The notes under the pieces are model-generated. The model saw only the letters and a list, made by a program, of their open reading frames with translations. It made no database searches and was not told the origin of the DNA. From positions 25,038 to 77,969 of the forward strand of contig PLYO01000033.1 of the NCBI GenBank assembly GCA_003151825.1: a stretch of DNA of 52,932 nucleotides, given 5' to 3'. Made by a program: the position numbers and the translations under genes. Numbering within the stretch: position 1 is the stretch's first letter; each line of letters opens with the position of its first letter. Below, piece by piece: positions 28,973 to 37,495 of this stretch. This stretch comes from Ignavibacteriota bacterium (GTDB taxonomy: Bacteria > Bacteroidota > Ignavibacteria > Palsa-1295).

Positions 28973-31102
28973 TTATTCCGCTGCTTTTAACACAATGGGA
29001 ACCTGATTCACGCGCCCGTTCATTTCCACAACGCACTCATACGTGCCCGGTGCCAAGCCGGTAGGCTTGCTCCACATAAAGGAATGCTCGCCCGCACTGA
29101 GCGCGCCCTCGAACACACGCGCAACTTCTTCGCCAAGAAGGTTCACAACCGTAACGCGCGCCACGCCACTCTCCGGCGAGGTGAAGCTAATGGTGGTAGA
29201 TTGAGAGAGGGGATTAGGGTAGGCTGCGATTCTGCTCACCGTTAATTGAGGAGATAGTACGGTATTTGTCGGGATCATGTCGGACAGAGGACGTTTCCAC
29301 ACGCTCGCATCGGTTCCTGCGAAAAGATACGAGCCTGTTATCAAGAGCGAAGTAATGAAGGTGTTGGTTAGGCCGGTGTTGACTGCCTCCCAACTTGAAC
29401 CGTTGTTTGTGGAAAGGAACACTCCGTCCTGAGTCGCTGCAAAGAGATTCGTGCCGCTCGCCTTGAGGTCAACGATCGGTATGCTTGGTAAACCAGTACT
29501 GACCACAGTCCAGCTTGCGCCATTATTATTAGAAATAAAAACGCCGCTATCGCCGCTTCCGGTAAAAAGATTTGCACCGCTCATGGCAAGAGAGGCGATC
29601 TTCTTGTCCGCCAATCCGGAATTTACAGCAGCCCAGTTTCCGCCGTTGTCGGTCGAGAGATACACTCCACTATCTTCAGTCCCCGCGAAAATATTGGTGC
29701 CAGCCGTCACAATCGAGCTGATCGGGGCACTAAAGTGCGGTGGCAAACCACTATCTGCAATGGACCAGGAAGCACCACTGTCGCTTGACCGATATATGAA
29801 GCCGAATTGCGTACCCGCATAAAGATTGGTCCCAGCAGCAGCGAGTGCTTTCACGACATCGTATCCCCAGTACGACATCATCTTCCAACTTGCGCCGCTA
29901 TCGGTCGATCGGAACACCTCGCCGGCTTCATCGCCGCTCGTCCCTTCGAAGAAGATAGTTCCGATCGAGGCGAGCGCGTGAACATCTGCCGTGAACGAGA
30001 ATCCATTATCAACCTTTGTCCAGCTTGCACCTTCGTCGGTCGAGAGAAATGGGCCGATGTTACCACCACCGTTCGTCCCCGCAAGTATATTATTGCCGGA
30101 GATGGTAAGCGAGGACACGTTAGTGTTCAAAATACCTGCATTGACGGGCGTCCAACTACTTCCCTCGTTCGTTGAGAGCATAATGCCCCCATCATATCTG
30201 GCAGCAAAGAGGTCCTGGCCGAGTACGGCAGTCGTCGTAATGCTCTGCTTATCCGGTAAGCCGATATGGAGTTCCTGCCAACTCGATTCGTTGTCACCAG
30301 AGCGAAACGTGTGGTACCGATACGCGCTGTCGTACGTCTCGACGAATAAACTCGTGTCGGCCGACCACAGCGATTGAATTTCGCTGACCGGCAATCCGGA
30401 ATTGACGGCAGTCCAGCTTATTCCACTATCCATCGAGCGAAAAATACCATTAGCGTGGGTCAATACGAATAGATTCGGGCCGCTCACCGCAAACCCAAAG
30501 ATAGCATCATTCGGTAGTCCGGAAATGGAAGCCGTCCACGTTGCGCCATGATCGGTCGAGGCAAAAACGCTGTCGTTATAACTGAAGCCTGCGAGGAGCT
30601 TTGGCCCCATGGCCGCGATCGGCCCGATGGTGGAGTTCTGAGGTGGAGTTGGCAAAGGAGACCACGCAGTACCATTGCCAGTCGAGAAATAAACCCTGTA
30701 ATTGATGGGCGTCTCAGCATAAACATTTGCTCCACTCGCGACAAGGTTAGTGATACTCGAATTTCCCAGACCGATGGTATCACGCGTCCAGATTGAGCCA
30801 TTGTCGGATGAGAGAAAGACTTGACCTCCTGCAGCTGCAAAAAGATTTGTGCCGCTCACCGTCAGAGATGTGATGGACAGATCCGTCAGGCCCGTATTGA
30901 CCGCTGTCCAACTTGCGCCGTGGTCGGTGGTGAGAAAAACGCCGATGTCTGAACCGGCGAACAGCGTGTCGCCACTCAAGGCAAAACAGGACATACGGGT
31001 ACCATTGGGCCCGTTCGTTGGAACCCATTGTGCGCGTACGTTCGCCGAGGCAACAAATGAAAGTGTAAGAATCGAAGCGAAGAATACTAGTTTCTGTTTC
31101 AT
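28973..31102 (-). CDS. T9SS-exported YCF48/BNR-repeat protein
   Basis: A 709-residue protein with a signal peptide (MKQKLVFFASILTLSFVASA, cleaved near VRAQ). The body is about a dozen near-identical propeller blades of roughly 45 residues, each with FLSTDNGASWTxVNxGL- and ASGxNLFAGT-type segments, so it folds as one or two beta-propellers. The T9SS domain is clear (AAYPNPLSQSTTISFTSPES ... VVNLLGEEVARVFEG ... LAPGTYECVVEM). ATG 31102 gives a normal signal peptide; longer in-frame starts would not. The function is unknown. The repetitive blades make it prone to recombination and length variation. Confidence 0.88.
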   Translation of the reverse strand: MKQKLVFFASILTLSFVASANVRAQWVPTNGPNGTRMSCFALSGDTLFAGSDIGVFLTTDHGASWTAVNTGLTDLSITSLTVSGTNLFAAAGGQVFLSSDNGSIWTRDTIGLGNSSITNLVASGANVYAETPINYRVYFSTGNGTAWSPLPTPPQNSTIGPIAAMGPKLLAGFSYNDSVFASTDHGATWTASISGLPNDAIFGFAVSGPNLFVLTHANGIFRSMDSGISWTAVNSGLPVSEIQSLWSADTSLFVETYDSAYRYHTFRSGDNESSWQELHIGLPDKQSITTTAVLGQDLFAARYDGGIMLSTNEGSSWTPVNAGILNTNVSSLTISGNNILAGTNGGGNIGPFLSTDEGASWTKVDNGFSFTADVHALASIGTIFFEGTSGDEAGEVFRSTDSGASWKMMSYWGYDVVKALAAAGTNLYAGTQFGFIYRSSDSGASWSIADSGLPPHFSAPISSIVTAGTNIFAGTEDSGVYLSTDNGGNWAAVNSGLADKKIASLAMSGANLFTGSGDSGVFISNNNGASWTVVSTGLPSIPIVDLKASGTNLFAATQDGVFLSTNNGSSWEAVNTGLTNTFITSLLITGSYLFAGTDASVWKRPLSDMIPTNTVLSPQLTVSRIAAYPNPLSQSTTISFTSPESGVARVTVVNLLGEEVARVFEGALSAGEHSFMWSKPTGLAPGTYECVVEMNGRVNQVPIVLKAAE

Positions 31103-31192
31103 GGTTCGTGAAGATGGAAATTTCATCGTTTTGGAACAATAAGCTATAAGAAACATGCCCCAAGTTCTCGCGTGGCAGGGTGGCAGGATTAT

Positions 31193-31220
31193 TGTCATTC
31201 CCGCGTTCGCGGGAATGACA
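31193..31220. repeat. TGTCATTCCCGCG-type palindromic repeat, single unit
   Basis: TGTCATTCCCGCG-TT-CGCGGGAATGACA is a perfect 13-bp-arm palindrome of the same family as 13445-13527 and 47517-47545. It lies between the divergent T9SS protein gene and rpsO. Confidence 0.85.
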
Positions 31221-31301
31221 TACTACAACTGTCGGAATTAAACCCCATCCGTCTCCGTTTCGGGCAGTTCTAAATCAAAATCGGTCCCATACGGGGACGG
31301 G

Positions 31302-31338
31302 GCTGCCGGTGGCTACTATAGCGCGCGGTACCGGCAGC
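31302..31338 (+). promoter_or_regulatory. rpsO leader hairpin, candidate S15 autoregulatory site
   Basis: GCTGCCGGT (31302-31310) pairs perfectly with ACCGGCAGC (31330-31338) over a 19-nt loop, ending 27 bp before the rpsO ATG. S15 represses its own mRNA through leader structures in several phyla; assignment here is inference from position and stem strength. Confidence 0.4.
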
Positions 31339-31365
31339 ATCATTTATAGCGCTATTACGACATAC

Positions 31366-31635
31366 ATGCCAGTAACCAAGGAAAAGAAGCAGCTATTTGC
31401 TTCGAAATTCGGCAAAGCGCCGAACGATACGGGGAGCGCGGAAGTCCAGATCGCCATCCTCACCGAACACATCAATTCGCTCACCCCTCACTTCGAGAAA
31501 AATCCGAAAGACCATCACGGCCGGCGCGGGCTGCTCATGATGGTCGGCAAGCGTCGCAGCCTGCTCGATTATCTCGCTAAAAAGGACGTCAACAAATACC
31601 GCGCGCTCATCCAGGAATTGGATATCCGCAAATAA
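31366..31635 (+). CDS. rpsO: 30S ribosomal protein S15
   Basis: 89 residues, the family's normal length, starting [20 protein letters not shown] and containing [36 protein letters not shown] and [10 protein letters not shown]15 binds the central domain of 16S rRNA early in 30S assembly. ATG 31366 is fixed by homology; an in-frame start 57 bp upstream lies in the leader hairpin region. The order rpsO-pnp is the classical one. Confidence 0.97.
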   Translation: MPVTKEKKQLFASKFGKAPNDTGSAEVQIAILTEHINSLTPHFEKNPKDHHGRRGLLMMVGKRRSLLDYLAKKDVNKYRALIQELDIRK

Positions 31636-31642
31636 ACCGTTG

Positions 31643-31671
31643 GGACGTGCTGCGCACGTCCTTATTATTTT
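31643..31671 (+). terminator. Hairpin in the rpsO-pnp intergenic region
   Basis: GGACGTGC-TGC-GCACGTCC has a perfect 8-bp stem followed by TTATTATTTT. It lies 8 bp after rpsO and may act as a partial terminator or RNA-processing site between rpsO and pnp. A similar half stem (GGACGTGCGCATCACGTC) follows at about 31687. Confidence 0.7.
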
Positions 31672-31715
31672 ATATCAATTTTTTTCGGACGTGCGCATCA
31701 CGTCTCTACATACAC

Positions 31716-34001
31716 ATGAACTACGAAATCGAATACGGTCGCGGCAAAAAGCTTAGCTTCGACATTGGCCGCTATGCAAAACAATCCAATGGGTCGGTGA
31801 TGGTCCGTCTGGGAGATACGATGGCGCTTGTCGCCGCAGTCGCCGCTGAAAAAGAAAAAGAGGGAATCGACTTCATGCCGCTGCAAGTCGAGTTCCGCGA
31901 GCGCGCAGCGGCAGCCGGAAAAATTCCCGGCGGATATTTTAAGCGGGAAGGCCGTCCGACGGAGAAAGAAATTCTTTCCGCGCGCCTCATCGACCGCCCC
32001 ATTCGCCCGATGTTTCCGGATGGATGGCGCGTTGAAACGCAGGTAGTGGCGACGATCTTCTGCTCCGATCAGGAGCATGATGCGGACACGATCTCTGCAA
32101 CCGGCGCATCGCTTGCGTTATTGCTCTCGGATATTCCATTCGAAGAAGCGGTCGCTGAAGTTCGCGTAGCTCGGGTGAACGGCGAGATCATTATCGATCC
32201 CACGTTTTCGGAACTCGAAACAGCGGATTACGAATTTGTCGTGGCCGGCACGAAAGATTCCATCCTGATGGTCGAAGGCGAGTGCCACGAGATCAGCGAA
32301 GCAGATTTTCTCGATGCGCTGCGGAATGCTTCGAGCGCCGTCCGGGAACTCTGTCTCGGTCAGGAAAAAATTCTTGCCGAAAGCGGCATCGCAAAGAAGA
32401 AGCGCGTCCAGGAACCGAAAGTTATCGATGCGGCGCTTGTCGCGCAGATCGTAGAACATTCTTCCGCGAAATTGCGTGAGCTTGCACGCACAGTGCTTGC
32501 AAAAGAACAGCGTCACGATCAAACCAAAGAAGCGTATGAAACTGCTCACAAGGCCATTACCGAAAAAGTTGGCGGTGAAGAGCAATTCAAGCTTATCGAA
32601 GCAGATGTCGATCATATTTTGCATGACATCGAGAAACGTGAAATGCGCGAGATGATCTTAGAGCATAATGTGCGGCTCGATGGGCGCAATACGACGACGA
32701 TTCGTCCGATTAGCTGCGAAGTAAGTGTGCTGCCGCGCGTGCATGGTTCCGCGCTGTTCACGCGTGGCGAAACGCAATCGCTCACCAGCTGCACGCTTGG
32801 CACGAAGCGCGATCAGCAGAACATCGAAGGCTTGCAGCCGGAGACGACGAAGCGATTTATGCTTCATTACAATTTCCCTTCCTATTCCGTCGGTGAAACA
32901 GGCCGTTATTCGGGAACCGGACGCCGCGAAATCGGGCATGGCAATCTTGCCGAGCGCGCGCTGAAGGGATTGATTCCTGCCGAAGCGGATTTTCCGTATG
33001 CGCTCCGCATTGTCAGCGATATTTTGGAGTCGAATGGTTCCTCTTCGATGGCAACGGTCTGCGCGGGTTCGCTCGCCATGTTCGATGCCGGCGTTCCGCT
33101 AAAGAAGCCCGTAAGCGGCATTGCAATGGGGCTTATTAAAGAAGGCGACCGCGTCGCGATTCTTTCCGACATTCTCGGCAACGAGGATCATCTCGGCGAT
33201 ATGGATTTCAAAGTCTGCGGCACGCGCGATGGCATCACCGCCTGCCAGATGGACATGAAGATCAAGGGTATTGATTTCGGCTTGCTCGAAAAGGCGCTGA
33301 TGCAAGCGCGCGATGGACGCTTGCACATTCTCGCGAAGATGGACGAAGCGATTAGTGCGCCGAAATCGGAACTTTCTACCTACGCTCCGCGCCTTACAAC
33401 CGTTAAAGTTCCGGTCGATGCGATTGGACTTGTTATCGGGCCTGGCGGCAAGACGATTCGGCAGATTCAGAGCGATGCCGGAGTTGAGATCAATATCGAA
33501 GAGGATGGAACGGTCACGATTGCCGCGCTTTCGGGCGAAGCATCGGACCGCGCGAAGCAGTTTATCATGGGTCTCATCGCTGAACCGGAAGAAGGCGCAA
33601 CGTATGCGGGCCGCGTCACGCAAGTGCGCGAAGGGCTTGGCGCCATCGTCGAATTCATGCCGAAGAAAGAAGGATTGCTTCACATTTCCGAGATCGACTA
33701 TGTGCGCGTCGAAAATGTCTCGGATGTGATTCAGGTCGGCGATGTATTCGATGTGAAGCTTATCGCTGTCAAGCCCGATGGGAAGTTTTCGCTCTCGCGT
33801 AAAGCATTGCTCCCGATGCCTGAAGGTTACGAAGAACGCCCGCGTCGCGAATACGGCGGCGATCGTGATGGCGGCGGAGATCGTGGCGGCTACGGCGACC
33901 GTCGCGGAGGCGGAGATCGCCGTGGTGGTGGTGGTGGCGACCGCAGGGGCGGCGGAGATCGACGTGGCGGGGGTGGTTATGGTGGGGATCGGAGGAGGTA
34001 A
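31716..34001 (+). CDS. pnp: Polynucleotide phosphorylase with Arg-Gly-rich tail
   Basis: A 761-residue 3'-to-5' exoribonuclease of the RNA degradosome type. Two RNase PH-like domains are present (FMPLQVEFRERAAAAGKIPG and RPTEKEILSARLIDRPIRP in the first; LFTRGETQSL and MDFKVCGTRDGITACQMDMK in the second). A KH domain (LVIGPGGKTIRQIQSDAGVE) and an S1 domain (GRVTQVREGLGAIVEFMPKK) follow. The last 55 residues or so are almost pure G, R and D with many RGG-like units (DRRGGGDRRGGGGG), an unusual extension that may bind RNA. ATG 31716 is where family homology starts. A strong terminator follows. Confidence 0.96.
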   Translation: MNYEIEYGRGKKLSFDIGRYAKQSNGSVMVRLGDTMALVAAVAAEKEKEGIDFMPLQVEFRERAAAAGKIPGGYFKREGRPTEKEILSARLIDRPIRPMFPDGWRVETQVVATIFCSDQEHDADTISATGASLALLLSDIPFEEAVAEVRVARVNGEIIIDPTFSELETADYEFVVAGTKDSILMVEGECHEISEADFLDALRNASSAVRELCLGQEKILAESGIAKKKRVQEPKVIDAALVAQIVEHSSAKLRELARTVLAKEQRHDQTKEAYETAHKAITEKVGGEEQFKLIEADVDHILHDIEKREMREMILEHNVRLDGRNTTTIRPISCEVSVLPRVHGSALFTRGETQSLTSCTLGTKRDQQNIEGLQPETTKRFMLHYNFPSYSVGETGRYSGTGRREIGHGNLAERALKGLIPAEADFPYALRIVSDILESNGSSSMATVCAGSLAMFDAGVPLKKPVSGIAMGLIKEGDRVAILSDILGNEDHLGDMDFKVCGTRDGITACQMDMKIKGIDFGLLEKALMQARDGRLHILAKMDEAISAPKSELSTYAPRLTTVKVPVDAIGLVIGPGGKTIRQIQSDAGVEINIEEDGTVTIAALSGEASDRAKQFIMGLIAEPEEGATYAGRVTQVREGLGAIVEFMPKKEGLLHISEIDYVRVENVSDVIQVGDVFDVKLIAVKPDGKFSLSRKALLPMPEGYEERPRREYGGDRDGGGDRGGYGDRRGGGDRRGGGGGDRRGGGDRRGGGGYGGDRRR

Positions 34002-34014
34002 TTTATTATAATAG

Positions 34015-34042
34015 TCCCCCGCCATTGTGCGGGGGATTTTTA
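34015..34042 (+). terminator. Rho-independent terminator after pnp
   Basis: TCCCCCGC-CATTGT-GCGGGGGA forms an 8-bp stem followed directly by TTTTTATTT, 13 bp after the pnp stop. Confidence 0.92.
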
Positions 34043-34061
34043 TTTGGAAAGGAAAGTATAA

Positions 34062-34823
34062 ATGAATCATTGGACGACACAAAGTTCAGCGGACCGTTAC
34101 GCTGTCGGTCGGCCCTATTTTCATCCGTTCGTCATCTCTAAAATCTCTGAGTTCCTGAGCGAGCACATTCCGTTTGCAGATGCTCTTGATGTTGGTTGTG
34201 GAACGGGTTTGTCATCAACCGCTCTTAAGCAGATTGCAAAGCGTGTCGTCGGCGTTGATGATTCACTTGAGATGCTTCGCCATGCGATCTCGGACGATCA
34301 AATGCATTTCATCCAGGCTTCTGGCGAGGAACTTCCATTCGATAATCAATCCTTCGATCTAATCTCACTTTCGCAATCGTTTCATTGGCTTGACCGCTCC
34401 AAGTTTTTCGCTGAAGCGAGAAGGGTATTGAGACCGAAAGGTTGGATAGTCGTTTATGACAATTATTTCTCGGCCATGATGCAGGAAAACGAATCCTTCC
34501 ACGACTGGTTCAAAGACTACCTCGTCCGTTTCCCGACTCCGCCGCGCCCCAAAGTTCAATTTACTGAGAAAGATGCTCGAAGTGAAGGATTCGAGTTCGT
34601 GCATAAAGATATGCACGAAAATTGGCCCGAGTTTAATATGGAAACTCTTATTGCATATCTCGCAACTCAAAGCAACATCAGCGAAGCAATAGATGTGCGA
34701 GGTGAATCAATTGAGGAGATCGAAAGTTGGATGCGCGATCAGTTAGCACAATTTATTCCACACGGTACGACCATTCATATCGCGTTCGGAAGTCCAATTT
34801 GGTATCTTCAAAAGGTCTCGTAA
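34062..34823 (+). CDS. Class I SAM-dependent methyltransferase (Methyltransf_11 type)
   Basis: A 253-residue soluble protein starting after a purine-rich ribosome-binding site (GGAAAGGAAAG). Motif I is ALDVGCGTGLSSTALKQIA (about 41-59), followed by VVGVDDSLEML with the acidic SAM contact, FDLISLSQSFHWLD and ARRVLRPKGWIVVYD. The NHWTTQSSADRYAVGRPYFH start resembles the trans-aconitate or ubiquinone-type methyltransferases that begin with a 'YxxxRPxY' motif, but the substrate is not determinable. It appears to be a single-gene unit between the pnp terminator and the converging TA pair. Confidence 0.82.
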   Translation: MNHWTTQSSADRYAVGRPYFHPFVISKISEFLSEHIPFADALDVGCGTGLSSTALKQIAKRVVGVDDSLEMLRHAISDDQMHFIQASGEELPFDNQSFDLISLSQSFHWLDRSKFFAEARRVLRPKGWIVVYDNYFSAMMQENESFHDWFKDYLVRFPTPPRPKVQFTEKDARSEGFEFVHKDMHENWPEFNMETLIAYLATQSNISEAIDVRGESIEEIESWMRDQLAQFIPHGTTIHIAFGSPIWYLQKVS

Positions 34824-34839
34824 AAATTACTTGACCCCT

Positions 34840-34883
34840 ACCCACACCTCCACCACCGCACTCTGCGGATCGGCAGCGCGCTC
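34840..34883 (-). repeat. 44-bp direct repeat, distal copy: displaced 3' end of the GyrI-like gene
   Basis: These 44 bp are identical to 35468-35511. Read on the minus strand they encode ERAADPQSAVVEVWV, followed here by GVK and a stop, i.e. a complete C-terminus of the GyrI-like gene. With the proximal copy they enclose the TA pair. Confidence 0.9.
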
Positions 34884-35214
34884 ACTTGAGGCTATCAACG
34901 AAATCGCGCAGTCCAGCAATGACTCTCTCGCGATCTTTGCTTGAAAGCTTTCCTATTTTTTTCTTCACAGCCGAAGGTAGGAGTGTCGCCAATTTTGAAA
35001 CGCGAACAACGGAGTCAAAAATCAAATTGCTTGAGTACCAATCGTAAAGAACAACGTCGAATCGAGGTTCGGGAGGGTTGCTTGTGATCCGGGCTACAAG
35101 AAGATCGCCATCGGAATCGATTGTGATAACGAGAGCAGGTCGGGGCTTCGATTGAACCCCATCACTAAAAGGAAAATCGACAATGACTATTTCGCCGAAC
35201 GAGAACTCAGCCAT
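34882..35214 (-). CDS. MazF/PemK-family toxin (endoribonuclease)
   Basis: 110 residues, typical of MazF/PemK. Family features are GEIVIVDFPFSDG near the N-terminus, the KPRPALVIT strand that carries the conserved R-P motif, and the beta-barrel pattern LLVARITSN. Such toxins cut mRNA at short sequence motifs and stop translation. The start overlaps the end of its antitoxin by 28 bp, as usual for TA operons. Its TGA overlaps the end of the 44-bp direct repeat by 2 bp, so the toxin gene ends right at the unit boundary. Confidence 0.88.
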   Translation of the reverse strand: MAEFSFGEIVIVDFPFSDGVQSKPRPALVITIDSDGDLLVARITSNPPEPRFDVVLYDWYSSNLIFDSVVRVSKLATLLPSAVKKKIGKLSSKDRERVIAGLRDFVDSLK

Positions 35215-35420
35215 TCGTCGTAATTATCGTAAGCGGCATCCTTCTCGGAATATCCATTGAGAAAGTTTTCTAACGCAAGGCGACCCCAAGCCTCATTTTC
35301 TTCTCGGGCATCATCCAGTGGCCGAGCAACAATTTCTACGTGCTGACCGTGAGGAAAGGGGAGAGATAAGACTATTTGCCCCTCGTTATTTACCGTTGCT
35401 TCTCCGTGATACGTCTGCAT
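35187..35420 (-). CDS. Antitoxin of the MazF-type pair
   Basis: 77 residues, first gene of the TA pair. The N-terminal part looks like a small beta-rich DNA-binding or dimerisation segment (EATVNNEGQIVLSLPFPHGQ, the 'hypothetical antitoxin' type often paired with PemK/MazF in cyanobacteria and Bacteroidota). The acidic C-terminal half (DDAREENEAWGRLALENFLN, EKDAAYDNYDEW) is likely disordered until it wraps the toxin. ATG 35420 is chosen as the first in-frame ATG with a matching antitoxin start; longer frames run antiparallel through the GyrI-like gene. Confidence 0.78.
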   Translation of the reverse strand: MQTYHGEATVNNEGQIVLSLPFPHGQHVEIVARPLDDAREENEAWGRLALENFLNGYSEKDAAYDNYDEWLSSRSAK

Positions 35421-35445
35421 AAAATCATAACGGGTACTGGGAGCG

Positions 35446-35940
35446 TCAAGTGCCCGGCTTAATTCCCACCCACACCTCCACCACCGCACTCTGCGGATCG
35501 GCAGCGCGCTCGTCGTAAATTTCGAAATCGGCGAGGAAGGCACGCTCGCCGCCCATCTCGGACGCGGAAGTTGACCAAATCTTCTGCCACGTTTCCGGTA
35601 CGACTTTCCAAACTGGCCCTTGCTCGGAAGTAAAAATTGCGTATTTAGCAGAGGGAACTTGTTTCGCAATCATTCCTTCCGGAATCGAATCCGTCGATGT
35701 TACTTTCGCGCCGATGAGGAAGGTGTATTCACCGTTCGTGTCCGATTCGTAATCGGTGTACATGGCAAGAATGTTCGCATCGGCGCGATTTGGAATTTGC
35801 TCTATAATGCCACCAGCCATGACTCGCTCCCATTGATCGGCAATGATGCCTTCGCCGGACATCTCTTTTGCATTGCTGGTGCTGGCGGAAATGCCAATGA
35901 AGAAAAATTCCGAATGATTGGTTAATTTTGGATTTTTCAT
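35446..35940 (-). CDS. GyrI-like / AraC effector-binding domain protein
   Basis: 164 residues forming a stand-alone GyrI-like (SHS2, effector-binding) domain: FFFIGISASTSNAKEM, IIADQWERVMAGG, ILAMYTDYESDTNGEYTFLI, YAIFTSEQGPVW, and the C-terminal ERAFLADFEIYDERAADPQS followed by VVEVWVGIKPG. Members sense or hydrolyse small hydrophobic molecules, or appear as the C-terminal half of AraC-type regulators. The start at 35940 follows the upstream gene's stop by 1 bp, so they form an operon. Its last codons are the proximal copy of the 44-bp repeat; the distal copy, 628 bp away, encodes an alternative ending. Confidence 0.8.
   Translation of the reverse strand: MKNPKLTNHSEFFFIGISASTSNAKEMSGEGIIADQWERVMAGGIIEQIPNRADANILAMYTDYESDTNGEYTFLIGAKVTSTDSIPEGMIAKQVPSAKYAIFTSEQGPVWKVVPETWQKIWSTSASEMGGERAFLADFEIYDERAADPQSAVVEVWVGIKPGT
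35468..35511 (-). repeat. 44-bp direct repeat, proximal copy (within the 3' end of the GyrI-like gene)
   Basis: Identical over 44 bp to 34840-34883, in the same orientation. It encodes the conserved end of the GyrI-like protein, continuing here as GIKPGT and a stop. The two copies bound a 628-bp unit that contains the antitoxin and toxin genes. Confidence 0.9.
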
Positions 35941-35941
35941 A

Positions 35942-36676
35942 TCATGTTTCGCTTTCGTTGAATATCTCCGCGTAAATTGCTGCCGCGCCAATCGCGAGTG
36001 TATAAAGATGGGGATTCATCTCGACGAGTGTGGCGGCCTCGGAAGTAAATTCACAAAGTCCTGTAAAATCGGAAATCGCAATTCTGCGCGAAGTCGAAAG
36101 CTGCCCAAGATCGAAATTTTGGAAATGATCGAGATCGTAGCCGCTCAGCAGAAATTCCGAAGCGTGAAAATCCGGGAGAACATGCTCGCGTTCTTCCTCG
36201 CTCAAGCTCAGGAATGCTTTCAACGAATGCGCGCTCGCACCGGCGTGAAGTTCGGTCCCGGCATTGCGGACAAAAAGAATTCCTCCATTGTCGGCATGAA
36301 GAATTGCGGAGTTCACGCTGCCGGTCGCTCGAAGCATTTTTTCTAAGGCCGCCAATGGCGGAATCGCGGGACACGCGGAAGGAATGTGCTGCATGAGCAT
36401 GAGTCCATCCAGCATTCCGGGCACGACGCGGCTATTTAACGTTTGGCGTAACGACTCTGGAAGATGGATATCGACTTCTTCTGCTAACTCTTCCGGCGTA
36501 AGTCTTTCTGGCGCGCGATAAAAAATGTCCCGATTGGGATCGAAACTTTGGACGATAGCGTCGAACGGCGGTTGGGCTTCGCCCACAGCGATGAGGCGGT
36601 CCTCAGCTATTTCGAATAAAAGCGAAACGGATTCCGCTTCGCGAGCCGCGCTGCTTGAGCCGATTTTAAATTGCAT
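35942..36676 (-). CDS. Hypothetical protein (244 aa)
   Basis: I do not recognise this family. The protein is acidic and soluble, with no signal peptide, membrane helix or obvious motif. It contains a central helix-rich part (LTPEELAEEVDIHLPESLRQ) and a beta-rich part (NSAILHADNGGILFVRNAGT), and ends in a helical region. The pattern VPGMLDGLML plus two alpha-beta halves loosely recalls actin-like or DUF3822-type proteins of Bacteroidota, but this is only an impression. It starts 6 bp after the outer-membrane protein gene's stop and leads into the GyrI-like gene by 1 bp, so it belongs to that minus-strand operon. Confidence 0.6.
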   Translation of the reverse strand: MQFKIGSSSAAREAESVSLLFEIAEDRLIAVGEAQPPFDAIVQSFDPNRDIFYRAPERLTPEELAEEVDIHLPESLRQTLNSRVVPGMLDGLMLMQHIPSACPAIPPLAALEKMLRATGSVNSAILHADNGGILFVRNAGTELHAGASAHSLKAFLSLSEEEREHVLPDFHASEFLLSGYDLDHFQNFDLGQLSTSRRIAISDFTGLCEFTSEAATLVEMNPHLYTLAIGAAAIYAEIFNESET

Positions 36677-36682
36677 GTTCGT

Positions 36683-37420
36683 TTAAAATCTCCAGACGAA
36701 ATTTGCGACCGGTGCGAGCAGGGGGAGCGTAAAAAACATAAAGCCAAAATCGGAAGAGAACGTTTGGCTTTCGAGCCGGAGCGCGCCGAGCACCGCGAAC
36801 GCGGTCGGTTGCGTGAGATCGTGGCTCCAGGCTTCGGCGACGAACCGCATGTTCTTATTACCCGGCAGCGGCGTATCGAACCCAAGTCCCGCGCCAAGTC
36901 CGCCCGTGTAGTTGAAGGTGAACGCTCCGTAAGGCACTACGTTCACCGTGATGAGGGTCGAATTGGTGCTCGAACTCTCGCCCAGGGTAGAAGTATTCGA
37001 ATAAATTTTATAGAATAGAAGGCCCGTTATTCGAGTCTGACCCGGCATTTCATACGTCAGAGATCCGAAGAGATGGAGCAGGGTATTATCGCTCGTGAGC
37101 CGAAGATAATTGAGCCCGGTGGCAAGCGATAAGCCCTGATCGTCAAAGAGCGTGAGCTTACTCTGCAAATAGCCGAACTGTGAACGAACGGCCACGGTCG
37201 GCATGACGGTGAGTCCGCCACTCACCGAAAGCACATCGCCAAAGCCATACCCTCCTGTTAAAAACGCGAGTTCCCAAAAGCCAAAGTAACCGCCTTCGAT
37301 CGGTTTCCCGGTGGGCATGATAAAATGCCGGTAGCCATCGACGACGGAATCGGATTGCGCCATGGAGCGAACGGGAGTGATGAGCGCGAGGAGCGAAATG
37401 ATCGAGAAAAGTCGTCTCAT
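36683..37420 (-). CDS. Putative outer-membrane beta-barrel protein
   Basis: 245 residues. A signal peptide (MRRLFSIISLLALITPVRSM, cleaved near MAQ) is followed by about twelve amphipathic strands rich in G, Y and F (GYFGFWELAFLTGGYGFG, VRSQFGYLQSKLTLF, LSLATGLNYLRLT, FTFNYTGGLGAGLGF). It ends in an aromatic residue (NFVWRF), as outer-membrane barrels recognised by the BAM complex do. No named family is recognised. ATG 37420 fits the signal peptide; an in-frame ATG lies 9 bp upstream. The gene heads a minus-strand run with the two genes that follow. Confidence 0.7.
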   Translation of the reverse strand: MRRLFSIISLLALITPVRSMAQSDSVVDGYRHFIMPTGKPIEGGYFGFWELAFLTGGYGFGDVLSVSGGLTVMPTVAVRSQFGYLQSKLTLFDDQGLSLATGLNYLRLTSDNTLLHLFGSLTYEMPGQTRITGLLFYKIYSNTSTLGESSSTNSTLITVNVVPYGAFTFNYTGGLGAGLGFDTPLPGNKNMRFVAEAWSHDLTQPTAFAVLGALRLESQTFSSDFGFMFFTLPLLAPVANFVWRF

Positions 37421-37495
37421 AAGATACAAAATTACAACGATTGACGAACGAAGTTAATAATTATGAGTGAAAGGGTCTGAAGATTTGCGATTTTA

